NCBI GenBank assembly: GCA_038182865.1
Contig: CP116226.1
Span: 3,782,001 to 3,846,000, forward strand
Direction of reading: 5' to 3'
DNA from: Microbacterium enclense
GTDB lineage: Bacteria; Actinomycetota; Actinomycetes; Actinomycetales; Microbacteriaceae
Length of the DNA: 64,000 bases
Positions 59,586 to 64,000 of the stretch are shown piece by piece. Made by a program: the position numbers and the translations under genes. How positions within the stretch are numbered: the stretch's first letter is position 1; each line of letters starts with the position of its first letter. The notes under the pieces are model-generated. The model ran no database searches, was not told where the DNA came from, and was given only the letters and a program-made list of their open reading frames with translations.

Positions 59586-59597
59586 TTAGTACACTAA
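59586..59597. promoter_or_regulatory. Putative OhrR operator overlapping a leaderless promoter
   Basis: TTAGT-AC-ACTAA palindrome (59586-59597) overlaps TACACT (59590-59595), the -10 of the gene starting at 59603 (7-nt spacer). It would block both divergent genes. Confidence 0.6.
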
Positions 59598-59602
59598 TAA
59601 TC

Positions 59603-59839
59603 ATGACACGAAAGGATCCCGACCGCCCGCCGCTGCGCGACCGCGTTCGCGAAGCCGGCGGCTGGTACCAGTACCTCAACACGCGCTTGATCCGGGTGGC
59701 GGGACCGGCCTCTGTCGGACCGTACGAGACCGAGCCGGAGCCCGTGCGCACCGGGCGCCCCTGTCCGCTGTGCGGTCACCCGATGACCGAGCACACGGTC
59801 GACCGGAGCGGACCCAAACCCCTGTTGCACTGCCCCTGA
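59603..59839 (+). CDS. Small Cys/His zinc-ribbon-like protein under OhrR-type control
   Basis: 78 residues. Cys54-x2-Cys57 with His59 and His64, and His76-Cys77 near the end (CPLCGHP; LLHCP) suggest a zinc ribbon. N-terminal half is basic and Arg-rich. I do not recognise a named family. Leaderless promoter overlaps the OhrR-like palindrome, so expression probably rises on oxidation of the regulator. Confidence 0.7.
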   Translation: MTRKDPDRPPLRDRVREAGGWYQYLNTRLIRVAGPASVGPYETEPEPVRTGRPCPLCGHPMTEHTVDRSGPKPLLHCP

Positions 59840-59875
59840 CGAACTCCGTGCGCGGCGGAGCGGAGCCGACGCTGG

Positions 59876-60298
59876 TCAGCCCAGGTGCGGCCGCCCGTCG
59901 GCGTCGAGAGGCCATCCGGGGTTGACCGCGATCTCCCAGGGGTGACCGTCCGGGTCGACGAAGACACCGGAATAGCCGCCCCACGGAGTGGCAGCTCCCG
60001 CGCGGGCGAGACGAGCACCGACGGCCGCGGTCCGCTCGAGGAGCGCGTCCACCTCGCGCGGCTCGGTGACATTGTGCGCGAGCGTGACCCCACCCCACCC
60101 CCCGCTGTCCGTGACGCCGGAGTCGTCGGCGAGCTTGGCACGGTCCCATAGGGCGACGACCATCCCGCCGGTGTCGAAGAAGGCCACCTCCCCCTCGACG
60201 GAGGCGGGGTGGGCCTCCCATCCGAGCGCACCGTAGAACGAGATCGCCCGATCGAGGTCATCGACACCGAGCGTGATGAGGGTGACGCGCTGCTCCAT
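59876..60298 (-). CDS. VOC (glyoxalase/bleomycin-resistance) superfamily protein
   Basis: 140 residues with two beta-alpha-beta-beta-beta modules. N-terminal RVTLITLGVDDLDRAISFYGALGWE; C-terminal WGGYSGVFVDPDGHPWEIAVNPGW with the metal Glu and His candidates. Function could be glyoxalase-like, dioxygenase-like or ligand-binding. Lies 15 nt downstream of uvrB on the same strand, so it is probably cotranscribed with it. Confidence 0.85.
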   Translation of the reverse strand: MEQRVTLITLGVDDLDRAISFYGALGWEAHPASVEGEVAFFDTGGMVVALWDRAKLADDSGVTDSGGWGGVTLAHNVTEPREVDALLERTAAVGARLARAGAATPWGGYSGVFVDPDGHPWEIAVNPGWPLDADGRPHLG

Positions 60299-60313
60299 GA
60301 TTTCTCCCGCGGT

Positions 60314-62383
<2,070 letters not shown>

Positions 62384-62412
62384 GATTCCAGCGTAGGCGG
62401 GGCCTCCGACAT
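62384..62412 (-). promoter_or_regulatory. DNA-damage-type promoter (RecA-NDp/PafBC-like) of uvrB
   Basis: Minus strand: ATGTCGGAG (62412-62404), 8 nt (GCCCCGCC), TACGCT (62395-62390), 6 nt, ATG at 62383. Spacing equals the published RecA-independent damage promoter. Confidence 0.65.
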
Positions 62413-62447
62413 CGGGGTCGGGTTGCGTTCGCTCAGCACGAACGGGG

Positions 62448-63050
62448 TCAGCGGTCGCGTGCGATCCGCCCCCAGAGCTCGTCGACCTGACGCCGCGTCT
62501 CCTCCATGTCGCCGGTGGTGTCGATGACCACGTCAGCCAGCCGCAGCCTCTCCTCGTCGGAGGCCTGCGACCCGATCCGCGCGCGCGCCTCGTCTTCGCT
62601 CGACCCGCGATTCTCCACCAGACGGCGCGCCCGTACGTCAGCGGGGGCGTGGGCGACGACGACCAGGTCCCACTGATCCCCGCCGCACGCCTCGGCGAGC
62701 AGGGGGACGTCATAGACGACGACGGCATCCGGGTCGGCGAGACGAGCCTCGTGGAAACGTCGCTCCGACTCCGCGCGCACGGCGGGATGGACCAGAGAGT
62801 TCAGCACCGCCAGCCGATCCGGGTGACCGAAGACGCGGGAGCCGAGAGCGGCCCGATCCAGCGCGCCGTCGTCCGTGATCACCTCGGGTCCGAACTCCCG
62901 CGCGATGGCGTCGAGGACCGGCGACCCCGGCGACTGCACGTCGCGCACGATCGCGTCGGCATCGACGATGACGGCGCCGCGATCGCGCAGCAGGGCCGCG
63001 ATCGTCGATTTGCCCGACGCGATGCCGCCGGTGAGAGCGAGAAGAGGCAC
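62448..63050 (-). CDS. coaE: Dephospho-CoA kinase
   Basis: 200 residues from GTG ([19 protein letters not shown]-loop GGIASGKS at 8-15). [11 protein letters not shown] and the NMP-binding [11 protein letters not shown] are typical. Final step of CoA synthesis. Longer in-frame starts would put the P-loop too far from the N-terminus. About 65 nt upstream of uvrB on the same strand, with the uvrB promoter between. Confidence 0.95.
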   Translation of the reverse strand: MPLLALTGGIASGKSTIAALLRDRGAVIVDADAIVRDVQSPGSPVLDAIAREFGPEVITDDGALDRAALGSRVFGHPDRLAVLNSLVHPAVRAESERRFHEARLADPDAVVVYDVPLLAEACGGDQWDLVVVAHAPADVRARRLVENRGSSEDEARARIGSQASDEERLRLADVVIDTTGDMEETRRQVDELWGRIARDR

Positions 63051-63147
63051 CAGACGAGGATGCCACAGACCGGCCTTCCCGACCGGTGGTCTAGCATTTG
63101 AGTGAGCCGTGCTCTGGCTTTCTCGACCCACGCACGGAAGTCCGATC

Positions 63148-63531
63148 ATGCCGAACCCGAATGTCGCTGTCGTCGTCGAAGACGATGCCGACATCCGCTC
63201 TCTGATCGTCGCCATCCTCGAGCAAGCCGGTTTCGACGTGCACCCGGCCTCGGGTGGGTTGGAAGGGATCAGCCTGGTCGATCGCCATGATCCGGGGGTC
63301 ACGACGCTGGATGTCAGCATGCCGGGTATCGACGGGTTCGAGACGGCTCGCCGGATTCGCGCCTTCAGCGCGACGCGCATCCTCATGGTGAGCGCGCGCG
63401 CCGACGAGACCGAAGAAAGAGCGGGACGCGACGCCGGCGCCGACGACTACCTCACGAAGCCGTTCCGACCGCGCGAGCTCCGCGATCGCGTTCGCCTCCT
63501 GGTCACCGGCGAGGGCGCCGACGGCGCGTAG
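63148..63531 (+). CDS. Single-domain response regulator (REC)
   Basis: 127 residues. Receiver domain only: acidic Glu11/Asp12/Asp13, phosphorylatable Asp55 (TLDVSMPG), Ser82 (VSARA) and Lys104 (YLTKPF). No output domain, so it acts by protein contact, or as a phosphate sink. ATG at 63148 has GGAAG 7 nt upstream. Partner kinase not in the window; the neighbour on the right is a GGDEF-like gene. Confidence 0.9.
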   Translation: MPNPNVAVVVEDDADIRSLIVAILEQAGFDVHPASGGLEGISLVDRHDPGVTTLDVSMPGIDGFETARRIRAFSATRILMVSARADETEERAGRDAGADDYLTKPFRPRELRDRVRLLVTGEGADGA

Positions 63532-63541
63532 GCGTCGCGAC

Positions 63542-64000
63542 CTACGCGAGCCCGAACGGCTGCTCACCCGTGAGCACGGCTTCCGCGGCCGCGGTGTCGG
63601 CCGTCTCGATGAGACGATCGGCGTCGAACCCGACGTCACCGGCGAGCGCGACCCCGGCGCCGACGACCGGCACCACCGAGGTGCCCGCGGCGGCGACGTC
63701 GTCCACCACGCGATCCCGAAGCGCACGGACCGTGCGGCGGACGTCGGTGACGGTCGTCGCCACGAAGGCCACCGTCACCCCGGTCGTGTCGGTCTCGCCG
63801 ACAAGCGCCATCGTCGGCGCGTGACGGCGCGCCGCGGCGCGAAACGCCCGCAGGATGGCATCCGCTTCACCGGGGCCGAAGGCCATCGCGACTCGGCGGA
63901 GGTCGTCGATGCGGAGGCAGACCACGCACGGATCCTCCTCCGCCGCCCGGGCGCGGGAGAGCAGGATGCTCAGCGCACCACGGAACGATTCGCGCAACAG
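63542..64000 (-). CDS. Degenerate GGDEF-like domain protein, C-terminal part
   Basis: 153 codons, open at the right edge, so the N-terminus is missing. The visible part has the GGDEF-fold landmarks VVCLRIDDLRRVAMAFGPGEADAILRAFRAAARR and a late VVPVVGAGVAL, but the GGDEF signature is replaced by VGETD, so diguanylate cyclase activity is unlikely. It may still bind GTP or c-di-GMP, or be a sensory partner of the adjacent response regulator. Only 10 nt separate the convergent 3' ends. Confidence 0.7.
   Translation of the reverse strand: MLRESFRGALSILLSRARAAEEDPCVVCLRIDDLRRVAMAFGPGEADAILRAFRAAARRHAPTMALVGETDTTGVTVAFVATTVTDVRRTVRALRDRVVDDVAAAGTSVVPVVGAGVALAGDVGFDADRLIETADTAAAEAVLTGEQPFGLA

Overview
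The window is high-GC DNA from an actinobacterium, most likely a Microbacterium or close relative (Microbacteriaceae). Supporting evidence: strong GC-ending codon bias, actinobacterial marker genes (rbpA, whiA, opcA, actinobacterial-type glgA/glgC), the tkt-tal-pgi-zwf-opcA-pgl operon, many GTG starts, 4-nt stop/start overlaps, and many promoters of the form TANNNT about 6 nt before an ATG or GTG (leaderless transcripts). The genus call is inference. I see no rRNA, tRNA, insertion sequence, phage or CRISPR array; this is chromosomal core DNA with a few accessory cassettes. No gene-free stretch reaches 300 bases.

Layout. 1-3138: E2-E1beta-E1alpha of a branched-chain/pyruvate-type 2-oxoacid dehydrogenase, divergent from an Lrp-type regulator. 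3158-9865: EamA exporter with a divergent CGNR regulator, two alpha/beta hydrolases, an exonuclease, a carbon-nitrogen hydrolase, a second Lrp regulator, ribosomal protein L31 type B and a lone ABC ATPase. 9940-12451: divergent glgA and glgC. 12517-18604: a tightly coupled seven-gene minus-strand operon, metQ-metN-metI-aminotransferase-HcxA-like dehydrogenase-luxS-SDR, which joins methionine uptake to S-ribosylhomocysteine cleavage. 18826-25102: serB, a hydrolase, fabG, small membrane proteins, SURF1 and an ABC-F ATPase. 25336-30418: a siderophore importer and a siderophore-interacting reductase, each under a DtxR-like iron box. 30530-35896: a MalY/PatB-type C-S lyase and a suf operon without sufS, sufU or sufR. 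36146-39103: heme A synthase and heme O synthase flanking a small membrane protein. 39333-47480: pentose-phosphate operon. 47553-53184: rbpA, secG, tpiA, pgk, gap, sodA, whiA. 53233-62383: rapZ, uvrC, uvrA, an OhrR-type regulator with a small zinc-ribbon-like gene, a VOC protein and uvrB. 62448-64000: coaE, a single-domain response regulator and a degenerate GGDEF-like protein.

The most notable signals are: (i) the luxS/metNIQ operon with two dehydrogenases and an aminotransferase; (ii) a shared promoter, ATGTCGGAG-N8-TANNNT-N6-start, in front of uvrA, uvrB and an uncharacterised hydrolase, matching the RecA-independent (PafBC-type) DNA-damage promoter; (iii) a dispersed, strongly enriched GGATGCC word that also forms inverted pairs inside terminators, as DNA uptake sequences do in other bacteria; (iv) two short tandem-repeat tracts at convergent gene ends; (v) an OhrR-type regulator whose apparent target is a small Cys/His protein rather than ohr.
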